Part shown: in pieces, positions 6,016-6,898 of the stretch | Numbering within the stretch: position 1 is the stretch's first letter | How the letters are laid out: the number at the start of each line of letters is the position of its first letter | Assembly (NCBI GenBank): GCA_035295985.1 | Contig: DATHBT010000096.1 | Coordinates: 1 to 6,898 of the forward strand | DNA length: 6,898 bases | Direction: 5' to 3' | Source of the DNA: JAIVGV01 sp035295985 | GTDB taxonomy: Bacteria; Acidobacteriota; Blastocatellia; Pyrinomonadales; Pyrinomonadaceae | Notes under the pieces: generated by a model | The model's database searches: none | What the model was told of the DNA's origin: nothing | What the model saw: the letters and a program-made list of their open reading frames with translations, nothing else | Position numbers and translations under genes: made by a program

Positions 6016-6129
6016 TCAATGGTCGGTGATCAGTTCGCCTGAGCCTCACGATTTTGAACCTCGCAGCGTAAGACGCCAGCCCGCGCGGCACGGACAACTG
6101 ACCACGGACAACTGATCGCTGACCACTGA
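6016..6129. repeat. Long imperfect inverted repeat after ruvC (20-base arms, 74-base centre)
   Basis: The arm at 6016-6035 pairs with 6110-6129 over 20 positions: 17 standard pairs, 2 G-U-type pairs (6025/6120 and 6027/6118) and one mismatch (6019/6126). The two non-standard pairs are both wobble, so RNA pairing is better kept than DNA identity. The centre (6036-6109) has no gene. A small bulged hairpin inside the left part (6026-6049) is followed by ATTTT and might be a weak terminator for ruvC. Together with the 14-base repeats it makes up most of the 191-base gap to the next gene. Confidence 0.65.
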
Positions 6130-6130
6130 A
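6089..6130. repeat. Three tandem 14-base units built from heptamers
   Basis: Units at 6089-6102, 6103-6116 and 6117-6130. The first two share 13 of 14 bases (CACGGACAACTGA plus one variable base); the third matches the first at 10 of 14. Each unit is two related heptamers of the ACTGACC/ACGGACA kind, so the underlying period is seven. This resembles the short tandemly repeated heptamers known between genes in cyanobacteria, and similar repeats I recall in Acidobacteriota. It overlaps the right arm of the inverted repeat. Confidence 0.7.
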
Positions 6131-6199
6131 AGCTCCTCGTTGCCGCCGCGCCCTCGCCGGCTCTCTAGCCTCACTCACACGGAAGAAGGAGGACGCCTC

Positions 6200-6898
6200 A
6201 TGCCTGTCCGTCTCCGACGAAGCACTCTTGTCTCGACTTCGCTCGCGATCTTCGCCTCGCTCCTCATCTCGACGTTCCTGCTGGCCGCGCCCGCGCGGGC
6301 GCAGAAGAAGCGGCGCGGCGCAACCGGCCCGCGCTTCGCGGTCGTGGTTGACGAAAGGCTGTCGGCGCTCAGGGACGCGCCGGGTTTCGCGGGCGCGCTC
6401 ATGCAGCGACTCGGCCGCGGGCGCGCGGTGCAGTTGACGGGCGCGCGGCGCGCTTCCGACGGCGCGGCCTTCGTGCAGGTAGCCGTCTCGAGCAGGACGA
6501 GCGGCTGGGTGCAGTCCGAGAGTCTGGCCTCGCCCGCGCGGCCGGGCGACGACGAGCGGCTGCTGCGCCTGGTGCGAGGCTCGGAAGATTTCGACCGCGT
6601 CGAACGCGCCCGCATCTTCCTCGACACCTACGCGCGCTCGCCGCTGCGGCCCGCCGCGCTACTGCTACTCGCCGAGGCGGCCGAGGCCGCGGCCGTGCGC
6701 CTGTCGCGCGACGCCTCGCGCCGCCTCGACGCGCGCGAGATGGAGGCGGGCGGAGCGCCAGCGCACACTTACTTCCTCAACTACAACGGCCTCGACCGCT
6801 ACCGCCGCCAGGGCGTCAACTTCACCTTCGACCGCGCGACTAAACAGTACGCCTACGACGGCGCGGCTTGGCGCGAGATCGCCGCGCGCCACCCGCGC
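6200..6898 (+). CDS. Exported protein with bacterial SH3-like domain (3' end outside window)
   Basis: An open frame runs from the ATG at 6200 to the end of the window (233 codons, no stop), so the C-terminus is missing. The start has a near-ideal ribosome binding site, AGAAGGAGG at 6184-6192, 7 bases upstream. Residues 1-34 are a clear signal peptide: basic start (VRLRRS), a hydrophobic core (about 10-30) and an APARA cleavage site before Q35. About 46-109 look like a bacterial SH3-like domain (LSALRDAPG, QRLGRGRAVQLTG, then FVQVAV and SGWVQSESL), a fold often used for binding the cell wall or peptides. About 113-175 are alpha-helical and Ala/Leu/Arg-rich, possibly TPR-like. A Tyr-rich segment follows (YFLNYNGLDRYRR, then FTFDRATKQYAYDG). 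It probably acts in the periplasm or cell envelope. The substrate and full architecture are unknown, and it appears unrelated to ruvC. Confidence 0.85.
   Translation, partial: MPVRLRRSTLVSTSLAIFASLLISTFLLAAPARAQKKRRGATGPRFAVVVDERLSALRDAPGFAGALMQRLGRGRAVQLTGARRASDGAAFVQVAVSSRTSGWVQSESLASPARPGDDERLLRLVRGSEDFDRVERARIFLDTYARSPLRPAALLLLAEAAEAAAVRLSRDASRRLDAREMEAGGAPAHTYFLNYNGLDRYRRQGVNFTFDRATKQYAYDGAAWREIAARHPR

Noticed and set aside
5639..6115. Plus-strand open frame overlapping ruvC in another frame and running into the intergenic repeat
   Set aside because: Arg/Ala/Gly-rich shadow of ruvC with no independent features; ruvC is certain in its own frame.
1..6898. CRISPR array, tRNA or rRNA genes
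   Set aside because: No regularly spaced direct repeats of CRISPR length and no tRNA- or rRNA-like sequence were seen on either strand by eye; the 14-base units have no spacers.

Overview
The window is a high-GC bacterial chromosome segment in which every supported gene lies on the plus strand. Gene content (YebC next to RuvC, a DUF167 protein, a large exported SH3-like protein) and GTCAGT/ACTGAC-type short repeats between genes would fit an Acidobacteriota (Blastocatellia-like) genome. That assignment is inference; no rRNA or other marker is present to settle it.

Layout. Positions 19-306 encode a DUF167/YggU protein. A good extended -10 promoter candidate precedes yebC (386-1129), which is followed closely by a small antibiotic-biosynthesis-monooxygenase (ABM) fold protein with an IsdG-like Asn-Trp-His triad (1146-1502). 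A 463-base gap follows, holding a 9-bp inverted repeat (1510-1548), a textbook intrinsic terminator (1630-1664) and a long leader-like stretch. Next come two tightly linked genes: a leaderless-type (no signal peptide) subtilase with an intact Asp-His-Ser triad and a large jelly-roll-like insertion (1966-4059), and, 12 bases later, a ComEC-like metallo-beta-lactamase (MBL) fold hydrolase (4072-5421). Immediately after is ruvC (5451-6008), with its own promoter-like sequence. A 191-base gap with a long inverted repeat and three degenerate 14-base tandem units leads to an exported SH3-like protein (6200 to the window edge, incomplete).

How the parts relate. YebC (translation or transcription factor) and RuvC (Holliday-junction resolvase) are housekeeping genes that are often close together in bacteria. 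Here the subtilase-MBL pair, isolated upstream by a terminator, sits between them like an inserted cassette. The two proteins look cytosolic and translationally linked, so they probably act in one pathway. The combination of a serine protease and an MBL hydrolase recalls the accessory genes of AVAST type I anti-phage systems, but no STAND NTPase or other sensor is visible here. This pair is the main candidate for an uncharacterised system in the window; its function is not shown by the sequence.
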